Part shown: piece after piece, positions 34,782-41,161 of the stretch | How positions within the stretch are numbered: the first letter of the stretch is position 1 | Layout: every line of letters begins with the position of its first letter | NCBI GenBank assembly: GCA_023251535.1 | Contig: JAHEYP010000001.1 | Coordinates: forward strand, 84,666-125,826 | DNA length: 41,161 bases | Direction: 5' to 3' | Source of the DNA: Bacteroidota bacterium | GTDB taxonomy: Bacteria; Bacteroidota; Bacteroidia; AKYH767-A; OLB10 | The notes under the pieces: generated by a model | Databases searched by the model: none | What the model saw: the letters and a program-made list of their open reading frames with translations, nothing else | Told to the model about the DNA's origin: nothing | Made by a program: the position numbers and the translations under genes

Positions 34782-36032
34782 ATGTCACATTCACATAAAT
34801 TCAAACCTGAAAGTTTGATGATGTCGTACGGCTTTAAGCCTGCATTATCAGAAGGAGCGATTAAGTCGCCAATATTTCAAACCTCCACCTTCGTATTTAA
34901 AAGTGCGGAAGACGGCAAAGCTTTTTTTGAAGTTGCTTATGGACTGAGAGAAAAAAGAAAAGGCGAAAAACTAGGACTTATTTACAGTCGGATTAACAAT
35001 CCCGATTTAGAGATACTAGAAAACCGCTTAACACTTTGGGATGAAGCAGAAGATGCTGCAGTTTTCGAGAGCGGAATGGCTGCGATATCGACCGTATTCT
35101 TAGAATTTTTGAAACCCGGTGATTTGCTTTTATTCAGCACACCACTTTATGGAGGGACAGATCATTTTATTCATGACTTCTTGCATAAGATAGGAGTACA
35201 TACTGTAGCCTTCAAACCGGGACAAAACGAAGCAACTATTAGAAAGATAATAGAAGATACTGGCAAAGGAGATAAACTAGCGATGATATTTATTGAAACG
35301 CCGGCTAATCCTACAAGTGCATTAATTGACATTTCACTTTGCAAAAAAATTGCAGATGATTACAGCAAAGAAAACAAAGTGATGGTAGCTGTTGACAACA
35401 CCTATATGGGTCCGTTATGGCAACATCCATTAAAGCATGGTGCTGATTTTTCATTGTACTCGGCAACGAAATATATCGGAGGACACAGTGATGTTATTGC
35501 AGGAGCATGTTGTGGAAGTAAAGAAGTGATAACAAGAGTAAAGACCTTACGCACGTTTTTAGGCAACATGGCAGCGCCACATACAGGATGGCTATTGATG
35601 CGCAGTTTAGAAACGTTGAAAGTACGCATGGAACAACAAGCTTTAAATGGAGAAAAAGTAGCTGAATTTTTAAATGCACATCCCAAAGTAGAAAAAGTAT
35701 ATTACCTCGGATTAATTCCTGAGGGAACCGAAGAATACGCGATTTATAAAAAGCAATACAATTCACCAGGAGCGATGGTATCGTTTGATGTAAAGGGTGG
35801 TGAAGAGCAAGCATTCCGTTTACTAAACTCACTTAAGTTAATTAAACTAGCAGTAAGCTTAGGAGGAACAGAATCGCTAGCGGAACATCCAGCAACGATG
35901 ACCCATGCTGGTGTAGATCCGCATCATCGCGAAGAAATGCACATCACCGAAAAACTAATTAGACTATCGATAGGCGTTGAAAATTTCAACGACATCATTT
36001 GGGACTTAGAACAAGCATTACAACATGTGTGA
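34782..36032 (+). CDS. Cystathionine/methionine gamma-lyase-family PLP enzyme
   Basis: The 416-residue fold-type I PLP enzyme belongs to the Cys/Met metabolism family. Visible signatures: YSRINNPDLEILENRL, the FESGMAAIST cofactor loop, IFIETPANPTSALID, VAVDNTYMGPLWQHPL, and the Schiff-base lysine in LYSATKYIGGHSDVIAG. The C-terminal SLGGTESLAEHPATMTHAG is also typical. The reaction is gamma-elimination or gamma-replacement (methionine gamma-lyase, cystathionine gamma-synthase or gamma-lyase); the exact one cannot be fixed by eye. I start at 34782 (MSHSHKFKPES) because a promoter box lies directly before it; an upstream in-frame ATG at 34698 would read through that promoter. Confidence 0.92.
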   Translation: MSHSHKFKPESLMMSYGFKPALSEGAIKSPIFQTSTFVFKSAEDGKAFFEVAYGLREKRKGEKLGLIYSRINNPDLEILENRLTLWDEAEDAAVFESGMAAISTVFLEFLKPGDLLLFSTPLYGGTDHFIHDFLHKIGVHTVAFKPGQNEATIRKIIEDTGKGDKLAMIFIETPANPTSALIDISLCKKIADDYSKENKVMVAVDNTYMGPLWQHPLKHGADFSLYSATKYIGGHSDVIAGACCGSKEVITRVKTLRTFLGNMAAPHTGWLLMRSLETLKVRMEQQALNGEKVAEFLNAHPKVEKVYYLGLIPEGTEEYAIYKKQYNSPGAMVSFDVKGGEEQAFRLLNSLKLIKLAVSLGGTESLAEHPATMTHAGVDPHHREEMHITEKLIRLSIGVENFNDIIWDLEQALQHV

Positions 36033-36104
36033 GCAGAAATAAAAAACTGTCCCTGCCATTATCAAGAATAGATATAGTACCTTTAGCCTACCAAATCTAT
36101 TTTC

Positions 36105-36521
36105 ATGCAAATAAAAAGAAAAGCTTCTGCAAACTGGCAAGGTACCGGTAAAGAAGGAAAAGGAACACTCACTTCACAGAGTGGCGTATTAAGCAATACA
36201 CAATACGGATTCAATTCGCGCTTTGCGGATGGGATCGGAACGAATCCTGAAGAATTAATTGGGGCTGCTCATGCAGGTTGTTACTCGATGAAGTTAGCAT
36301 TTAATTTAAATGCTGCAGGATTCACAGCTGACAGCATCGATACTGACGCCATTGTAATTTTAGAAGATGGCAGTATTACAGAAGTTCAGTTAACAACACA
36401 TGTAAAAGCGGAAGGGTTAACAAAAGAAAAATTTGAGGAATTGGCAGCTGATGCAAAAGCAAACTGTCCCGTTTCAAAATTATTGAAGGCAAACATCACC
36501 TTAACAACAGTATTAGTTTAG
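36105..36521 (+). CDS. OsmC/Ohr-family peroxiredoxin
   Basis: The 138-residue protein is OsmC-like, with the two catalytic cysteines Cys59 (AAHAGCYSMKL) and Cys121 (ANCPVSKLL) and the conserved Arg39 and Glu50 (SRFADGIGTNPEEL). These enzymes reduce organic hydroperoxides in the cytoplasm. Length is normal. A strong bidirectional terminator follows within 4 bp. A TACCTTTA sequence about 20 nt upstream may be the promoter box. Confidence 0.95.
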   Translation: MQIKRKASANWQGTGKEGKGTLTSQSGVLSNTQYGFNSRFADGIGTNPEELIGAAHAGCYSMKLAFNLNAAGFTADSIDTDAIVILEDGSITEVQLTTHVKAEGLTKEKFEELAADAKANCPVSKLLKANITLTTVLV

Positions 36522-36524
36522 AAA

Positions 36525-36556
36525 AAAGCCCCGTTAATATTCATTAGCGGGGCTTT
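36525..36556. terminator. Bidirectional terminator between osmC and the OmpA gene
   Basis: The stem AAAGCCCCG/CGGGGCTTT is extended inward by TTAAT/ATTAG with one wobble pair and a 4-nt loop. Runs of T follow on the plus strand (TTTCTATTTTT) and of A precede it (T on the minus strand), so it serves both converging genes. Confidence 0.9.
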
Positions 36557-36562
36557 CTATTT

Positions 36563-38524
36563 TTATTCAGAAATAATTATAAGTTCTATTCTTCGATTTT
36601 TCGCTCTCCCCTCTTCCGTATCATTACTTGCAATAGGTTTCGTATATCCGTAACCGTTAGATATTAATCGGTCGGATTGAATTGCATGTTTTACCAAGAA
36701 ATCTTTCACAGCCCTAGCGCGTTTCTCAGAGAGATCTTGGTTAAACGCAGCACCACCAACATTATCGCAATGCCCTGCGATTTCCACTTTCAATTGAGGA
36801 TACGTTTGCATTAAGCGCAGCAAACGATTCAACTCATTTATAGAAGTTTCTTTAAGTCCTGTAGAGCCCGTATCGAAGAATAAATTATTCAATGTTATTT
36901 CACTTCCCTTCTTCACCGACTGCAACTTCACATCTCTTTTAACCTCTTTATAAGCGGTAGAATCATTGAGATCATAATTTTGCGATTCGAACAAATATCC
37001 ATCTGCTGTAATTACAGTTCCATAATTTTTTCCTGCAGGTAATGAAATGAGATACTCACCAGTTTTAGCATCATTTTTATACTTCCCAACGGTTTGATTT
37101 GTGTCGAGATCAACAACCTCAATTTGTGCTGATATAGGAGCGCCTGAAGAAGCATCGGTAATAATTCCCTTCAACAAAACAAGATTAGTAATTACTGAAT
37201 CAGAATTAAGGAACGAAACTTTATATACATCTTTATCGCCAAGGCCTTCTTTACGATAAGAGCTAAAATAGCCTGTTTTACCATCTGCAGAAACTTGAAA
37301 GAAAACATCATCACCGGGAGTATTCAAAGGCATACCAAGATTAATAGGTTGCGACCAATCGCCATTCTTTAGTACAGAAACAAACACATCATATCCTCCG
37401 ATAGTATTATGCCCTTTAGATGAGAAATACAAAGTTTTACCATCGGGGTGCATGAAAATGCCTTCCTCATCATACACTGTATTAATTGCAGGTCCTAAAT
37501 TTTTTGGTTCGCCCCATTTATTAGAACCATCGATAATCTTTGAAACATAGATATCGCGACCGCCTTGTCCGCCTGCACGATCACTCACAAAATAAAGAAA
37601 CTTTCCATCGGGACTAAAGCAAGCACTCGACTCATGAGCATTCGAATTTACGGGAGCACCAAACGAAACGGGTTCTGACCATTTAAATCCATCGTTAGTA
37701 GACACAAATAAATCGCCATTCCCAACACCGCCTCGGAAAATGATAAGACTATGTCCGTCGACAGTCACCCCAACAGCTGCATCATGATACACAGTATTTA
37801 TTGGAGCACCGATATTAGCAGCGGGAAGGAAAGCACCATCCTTTAAACTAGAAAAATAAACATCCTCAAAGAAATCACCGTCATACTCATCTATATCATC
37901 GCCATCCTTACCTCGACGAGAAGTAAAGAACAATTTCTCGCCATCGGCGCTGATAAGGGGAATATAATCGCCAGAAGGAGAATTAATATTAGCGCCGGGG
38001 TTCTCCATTTTAACCGCTATGGGCTTATCGGATAGTGCAACGGCATTATTCACCTCAACAATTCTCCTGTCAACCTCCTGAATATCAGTGGTATTAAGAC
38101 GATCGAGGGAGCTTCGATAAGCACTAAAGCTTGATAAAGCATTAATTAGATCACCATTAAGCTGATATCCGCATCCAACATAAAAATCCATTTTACTGGA
38201 AACCGCAGGCTCTAGCTGTTTTGCCTTTAAGAAATACGACAATGCATCATACATCTTACTGGTTTTCAGCATACAAACCCCGATATTGAGGTTCAATTGC
38301 GCATTATCTGGATTAAACTTTTGGGCAGTTTCCAAGTACGGAAGAGCCAGTCGGTAGGCTGGTTCACCCTGCTCCATGAGGGAATACCCCTTATTAAGGC
38401 TTTGGTAAGCCGATTTGAACTCATTTTCTCTTCCTTTGAAGTAAGATTTCTCGAAAGGAATGCTCTGCGCCAGGGTTAATTTGGCCAACAGAACCAATAA
38501 AAGGGTGGATATGGTACGAAACAT
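36563..38524 (-). CDS. PorE-like OmpA-family protein (TPR, propeller, CRD, OmpA)
   Basis: The 653-residue exported protein has four visible parts. A signal peptide is followed by TPR-like helices (to about residue 150: YSLMEQGEPAYRLALPYLET, AQLNLNIGVCMLKTSKMYDA). PD40/WD40-like propeller repeats span about 185-440 (ACFSPDGKFLYFVSDRAGGQ, IFMHPDGKTLYFSSKG). A carboxypeptidase regulatory-like domain covers about 450-521, and an OmpA peptidoglycan-binding domain about 540-653 (GHCDNVGGAAFNQDLSEKRA, NRRIEL). This order matches PorE, a T9SS component linking the secretion machinery to peptidoglycan. Bacteroidota carry many paralogues, and the signal peptide here lacks the lipobox Cys of PorE, so the assignment is to the architecture, not surely to PorE itself. 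Confidence 0.88.
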   Translation of the reverse strand: MFRTISTLLLVLLAKLTLAQSIPFEKSYFKGRENEFKSAYQSLNKGYSLMEQGEPAYRLALPYLETAQKFNPDNAQLNLNIGVCMLKTSKMYDALSYFLKAKQLEPAVSSKMDFYVGCGYQLNGDLINALSSFSAYRSSLDRLNTTDIQEVDRRIVEVNNAVALSDKPIAVKMENPGANINSPSGDYIPLISADGEKLFFTSRRGKDGDDIDEYDGDFFEDVYFSSLKDGAFLPAANIGAPINTVYHDAAVGVTVDGHSLIIFRGGVGNGDLFVSTNDGFKWSEPVSFGAPVNSNAHESSACFSPDGKFLYFVSDRAGGQGGRDIYVSKIIDGSNKWGEPKNLGPAINTVYDEEGIFMHPDGKTLYFSSKGHNTIGGYDVFVSVLKNGDWSQPINLGMPLNTPGDDVFFQVSADGKTGYFSSYRKEGLGDKDVYKVSFLNSDSVITNLVLLKGIITDASSGAPISAQIEVVDLDTNQTVGKYKNDAKTGEYLISLPAGKNYGTVITADGYLFESQNYDLNDSTAYKEVKRDVKLQSVKKGSEITLNNLFFDTGSTGLKETSINELNRLLRLMQTYPQLKVEIAGHCDNVGGAAFNQDLSEKRARAVKDFLVKHAIQSDRLISNGYGYTKPIASNDTEEGRAKNRRIELIIISE

Positions 38525-38585
38525 TGCATAAAATTAGGATTATTTATGAAACTTTTAGTAATATAGTGGTTCTAACTGAACTACA

Positions 38586-39119
38586 TTGGGATCCCGAGAC
38601 CTGGAAATAGAAGCTGAACGCAAAGCGAAATTTATGTCGCTTTACGATCCGCTGCATGAGCGGCTAGTGCGCTTTGTGCAAACCACGGTGTGGGATCGCG
38701 AAGAAGCTCAGGATATTGTATCCGAAACTGTATTATCTGCATTTGAACATTTTGACAAAGTTCGTCATCATGAGGCTTTTTTATACTATCTATTTACGAT
38801 AGCAAAAAGGAAGATCAACAGGCGATATGCCCAGCAGAAACGGTTATCGGGAATGTCGGAAGAAATCATTGACCGCACGCCGGATACCAGTCCGGATGTA
38901 CATAGGCAAATCCAGATAAAAGAGCTGAGAGATGCGATTACAAAGCTTCCTGATAAATACAGGGAGCCATTAGTATTATTTGAGTTTAGTGGATTAAGCA
39001 TAAAAGAAATTGCCGAAATCACCGAGCTATCGGAGAACGGCGTAAAAAGCAGATTATTAAGAGCACGTCAGCAGTTATCTGAACTACTTGAAGGAACATT
39101 ACATGAGCGAACTACGTGA
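38586..39119 (+). CDS. ECF-type sigma-70 factor, TTG start
   Basis: The 177-residue protein has sigma regions 2 and 4 only: region 2 YDPLHERLVRFVQTTVWDRE, EAQDIVSETVLSAFEHFD; region 4 LPDKYREPLVLFEFSGLSIK, EIAEITELSENGVKSRLLRARQQL. It redirects RNA polymerase to a regulon under an extracytoplasmic signal. An in-frame stop lies just upstream (38577-38579). The first ATG (38634) would remove 16 residues before region 2, so TTG at 38586 or the ATG at 38634 are both possible. The gene overlaps the next one, a probable anti-sigma factor. It is divergent from the OmpA gene. Confidence 0.92.
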   Translation: MGSRDLEIEAERKAKFMSLYDPLHERLVRFVQTTVWDREEAQDIVSETVLSAFEHFDKVRHHEAFLYYLFTIAKRKINRRYAQQKRLSGMSEEIIDRTPDTSPDVHRQIQIKELRDAITKLPDKYREPLVLFEFSGLSIKEIAEITELSENGVKSRLLRARQQLSELLEGTLHERTT

Positions 39120-40233
39120 TAACACACCGGAAAATTTCGAACCGGTTAAAGGAGACACAGGAAATAAACAACTCGACAGTCTATTTAAAGAGATAGCTGC
39201 CGAACCTTTGTTATTTTCTAAAGAAGAAGTATTTGAGATCATAGGTGCAACTACCGTGGCCGATGCTACTTCTACATCTATCAACCGCACTGTTGTTGTT
39301 GGAGGAGCGATATTATTATCAGCATTATCGGGTTGGTTATATTACCAATTTAGCAATGCAGACAATACTCAAGTTACCCCGGTAAACAATACTGTTGAAG
39401 TGGATGCGAAAGCAAATAATGCTTCATCAGCGAATGCTACTGAAAAAACGGCATCATATATAAATGCGCAGGAAGCAATTAGTAGAAATGCAGAAGATCA
39501 AAATGCTAATCTTGAAAAGGCAACAGTAAATAATACGATTGCAGAAAACGCTAACGTTAATTCAGCTGAAGAAAATCGTTTCGACAAATCAAGTGTAGCA
39601 TTATCTTCAGAGAAAGTGGCATCTGCATCATCTGCTGCCATGAAGGCTGAAAACAATAAACGCAAAACGATTCATTTAACTTCTGCATCAACTAAAAAAG
39701 GAACAGGAAAATTAACTCTTGCTAAAACACCTGATGCTAAAACCGGATCAATGACTTTGAAGAAAGATAATAGTGCATCATTATTATCTAGAACAAAAGT
39801 TACTCAACGTTTCTACGCCGATGGATCTGCAACAGTAGCATTTGAATACAACAAAGAGCCTGCAGTAATTACTATTAATCCAAGAGGTATTGAGCAATTA
39901 TCGATCAATAACAAGCTTATAAAATCCGACGAATATTATTTATACGAAGAGATAGCATCGGAAGCATTCCGCAGAGCGAAAATCGAACCATTATCGGAGC
40001 CTACACATGATTCAAAAGTGATTGGAGATATTCCAGGAATCATGACAAGAGCATTAGTACGTCGTAATTTAATTAGTGCCGATGAAAAATTCGACTTTGT
40101 ATTAACTGGAGCGAATGCATTCCTTAATGGCAAAGTACTTGACGAAGAACAACGTCTCGATTTACTCCAAGTATATCAGAATGCAAGTGGTAAACCATTA
40201 CCTAAAGAAGGAAGGTTTAGCGTAAAGCAATAA
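39103..40233 (+). CDS. One-pass membrane protein, probable anti-sigma factor
   Basis: The product is 376 residues from ATG 39103 (MSELRDNTPENF); an in-frame ATG at 39088 (MKEHY) adds five. The start overlaps the sigma-factor stop by 17 bp, a typical sigma/anti-sigma coupling. A cytoplasmic-looking acidic region of about 60 residues is followed by one membrane helix (RTVVVGGAILLSALSGWLYY). An Asn/Ala/Ser-rich periplasmic stretch follows (about 90-200), and then a Lys-rich and mixed beta domain with RFYADGSATVAFEYNKEPA. I do not recognise a named domain. Role as anti-sigma is inferred from position and topology. Confidence 0.7.
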   Translation: MSELRDNTPENFEPVKGDTGNKQLDSLFKEIAAEPLLFSKEEVFEIIGATTVADATSTSINRTVVVGGAILLSALSGWLYYQFSNADNTQVTPVNNTVEVDAKANNASSANATEKTASYINAQEAISRNAEDQNANLEKATVNNTIAENANVNSAEENRFDKSSVALSSEKVASASSAAMKAENNKRKTIHLTSASTKKGTGKLTLAKTPDAKTGSMTLKKDNSASLLSRTKVTQRFYADGSATVAFEYNKEPAVITINPRGIEQLSINNKLIKSDEYYLYEEIASEAFRRAKIEPLSEPTHDSKVIGDIPGIMTRALVRRNLISADEKFDFVLTGANAFLNGKVLDEEQRLDLLQVYQNASGKPLPKEGRFSVKQ

Positions 40234-40274
40234 TAATTTGAATAATAATTGAGTTGAGTTTAGAAACCAAAAAG

Positions 40275-40303
40275 AGCAGTCACTATGTGGCTGCTTTTTT
40301 TTT
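40275..40303 (+). terminator. Terminator after the sigma/anti-sigma pair
   Basis: The stem AGCAGTCAC/GTGGCTGCT (one wobble pair, 3-nt loop) is followed by a run of about nine T. Confidence 0.88.
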
Positions 40304-40715
40304 GTACTTGCCACAATGAATTTCATTTCTATCATCTCTCATTAAATCCGTTTTCTCTTTTAGTAAGGTAGAATTGATTTCTTTGTTTAGAGGATCAAGA
40401 CTATTTAATTATAGAAATAGGATGGGATTAAATCAATAGCAATTAAACGATTGTAAATACTTGTAAGAAGATTTTTAAATTTGGAAACGATAAATTTGTC
40501 GTGGGGAGGGCGGTGTGGTGGCCCCCTAACCAACCCATAAAATCAGAAAAGGCGTTTCCCTTTTTTCCACTTGAAGTTTTTAGCAAAAGACTTTATACGA
40601 CCTTAAGATCCAACCAATGCAAAGAGAAACTAATGTTGGCATTTTTGCTTAATAAAATAGTGACGGTTCACCACCGAAATTCTTAAACTCTTGTTCTTTT
40701 TCTCATATTTGCAGC
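40304..40715 (+). other. Gene-free 410-bp region with possible small RNA
   Basis: No convincing protein gene is present; a 61-codon frame at 40501-40686 looks random. The region holds two perfect TAAATTTG boxes (40476-40483 and 40491-40498). A GC-rich stretch (40501-40526, GGGG-A-GGGC ... GCCCCC) follows in an otherwise AT-rich neighbourhood. CGGTG-tg-GTG at 40511-40520 could pair with CACCACCG at 40669-40676. It might encode a roughly 150-170-nt RNA, but this is weak evidence. Confidence 0.4.
40451..40498 (+). promoter_or_regulatory. Twin promoter boxes of the possible small RNA
   Basis: TTG (40451-40453) lies 22 nt upstream of TAAATTTG (40476-40483), matching the TTG-N17-23-TAnnTTTG pattern. 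A second TAAATTTG follows at 40491-40498, just before the GC-rich stretch. No gene start follows within 200 bp. Confidence 0.45.
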
Positions 40716-41161
40716 ATGAAATTAAAATCATTGCTACTCCTTGTCGGCTTAGTACTTGGGATTACCATTACACAAGCGCAAGAAGGACGATTAATCAGAA
40801 CCGATTTATTCAACATACCTACTTCGAAGTTCGAGCAAGCCTCAGGATTCACCTTTAAAATTGCAGCTGATTCAAAAGAAAATATTGCATTCAATGCTTG
40901 TTCATTGCCTTGGGTTTTTGTTTTCAACTCAGCGGGCGAACAAATTGATAGCGTAAAATTACCAAGCGACAAATGCGTTAGAGCATTAGAATACGATGAG
41001 TATGATAATTTAATTATCATGGACAATGATGAAGCAAGAATTTATCGCTACGATCCTAAAACGCGCAAATTAGAAACGATTAATTATACAAAGCCCGAAG
41101 ATTGGTTTAAAATCCTCAACCACTATTATAGGAATTTCGATTTGCCATCAATTCCTACTTA
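40716..41161 (+). CDS. Exported protein of unknown function, cut by window edge
   Basis: The frame from ATG 40716 runs past the window end (148 residues seen). It begins with a signal peptide (MKLKSLLLLVGLVLGITITQ, then AQ). The rest is beta-rich with 'EYDEYDNLIIMDNDEARIYR'-like strands, reminiscent of propeller blades, but I cannot name a family. A CATATTTG sequence (40704-40711), one mismatch from TAnnTTTG, ends 4 nt before the ATG. Confidence 0.8.
   Translation, partial: MKLKSLLLLVGLVLGITITQAQEGRLIRTDLFNIPTSKFEQASGFTFKIAADSKENIAFNACSLPWVFVFNSAGEQIDSVKLPSDKCVRALEYDEYDNLIIMDNDEARIYRYDPKTRKLETINYTKPEDWFKILNHYYRNFDLPSIPT

Noticed and set aside
40501..40686. 61-codon frame starting GTG in the gap before the last gene
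   Set aside because: Its residues (MGRAVWWPPNQPIK) look random and it begins inside the GC-rich stretch read here as possible RNA.

Overview
The window reads as a chromosomal segment of a Bacteroidota bacterium (AT-rich, free-living type). The evidence is three proteins with type IX secretion (T9SS) C-terminal sorting domains, TAnnTTTG-type promoter boxes, few Shine-Dalgarno-like sequences, an hpt-adk-obg cluster, a Gly/Asn-rich TonB, and an OmpA protein with the TPR/propeller/CRD/OmpA layout of PorE. I cannot place it to family or genus. No tRNA, rRNA, CRISPR array, prophage or intact insertion sequence was seen.

Layout. 1-6.1 kb: two exported beta-propeller proteins (the first cut by the window edge) flank an overlapping exbB-exbD-tonB operon, which transmits proton-motive force to outer-membrane transporters. 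6.2-10.1 kb: folC, an AlkB-like dioxygenase, a gamma-carbonic-anhydrase-like protein and a GNAT acetyltransferase. Between them lies an 800-bp gene-free stretch filled with decayed short repeats, palindromes and small tandem arrays. 10.2-16 kb: a secreted subtilisin with a T9SS tail, then a translationally abutting pair made of an exported helix-hairpin-helix barrel protein and a small outer-membrane-like protein. 16.1-17.8 kb: purK-purE, with PurE carrying an odd Lys/Ala-rich tail. 18-19 kb: a class II Fic AMP-transferase whose start sits inside twin palindromes. 19.2-23.7 kb: hpt, adk, obg, a PAP2 phosphatase and a PafA-like alkaline phosphatase. 23.7-26.3 kb: a T9SS-tailed protein and TatA. 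26.4-33.1 kb: a TetR regulator followed by a complete TolC/adaptor/RND efflux operon. 33.3-38.5 kb: a DEFD-box RNA helicase with a DbpA-like tail, a Cys/Met gamma-lyase-family enzyme, an OsmC peroxidase and a PorE-like OmpA protein. 38.6-41.2 kb: an ECF sigma factor overlapping a one-pass membrane protein (probable anti-sigma factor), a 480-bp gap with twin promoter boxes, and the start of an exported protein that runs off the end.

Most genes are ordinary housekeeping or envelope functions. The most interesting material is outside the genes. A roughly 56-bp leader occurs twice, each copy leading into a short 8-bp-period array with a different unit, and matching arrays abut the 3' ends of two genes. 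Twin 13/11-bp palindromes at the Fic gene suggest autoregulation. A promoter-like region at 40.45-40.70 kb with no credible ORF may make a small RNA. Four genes have a promoter box ending exactly 4 nt before the start codon, as expected for leaderless mRNAs. All functional calls rest on reading motifs by eye; no database search was run.
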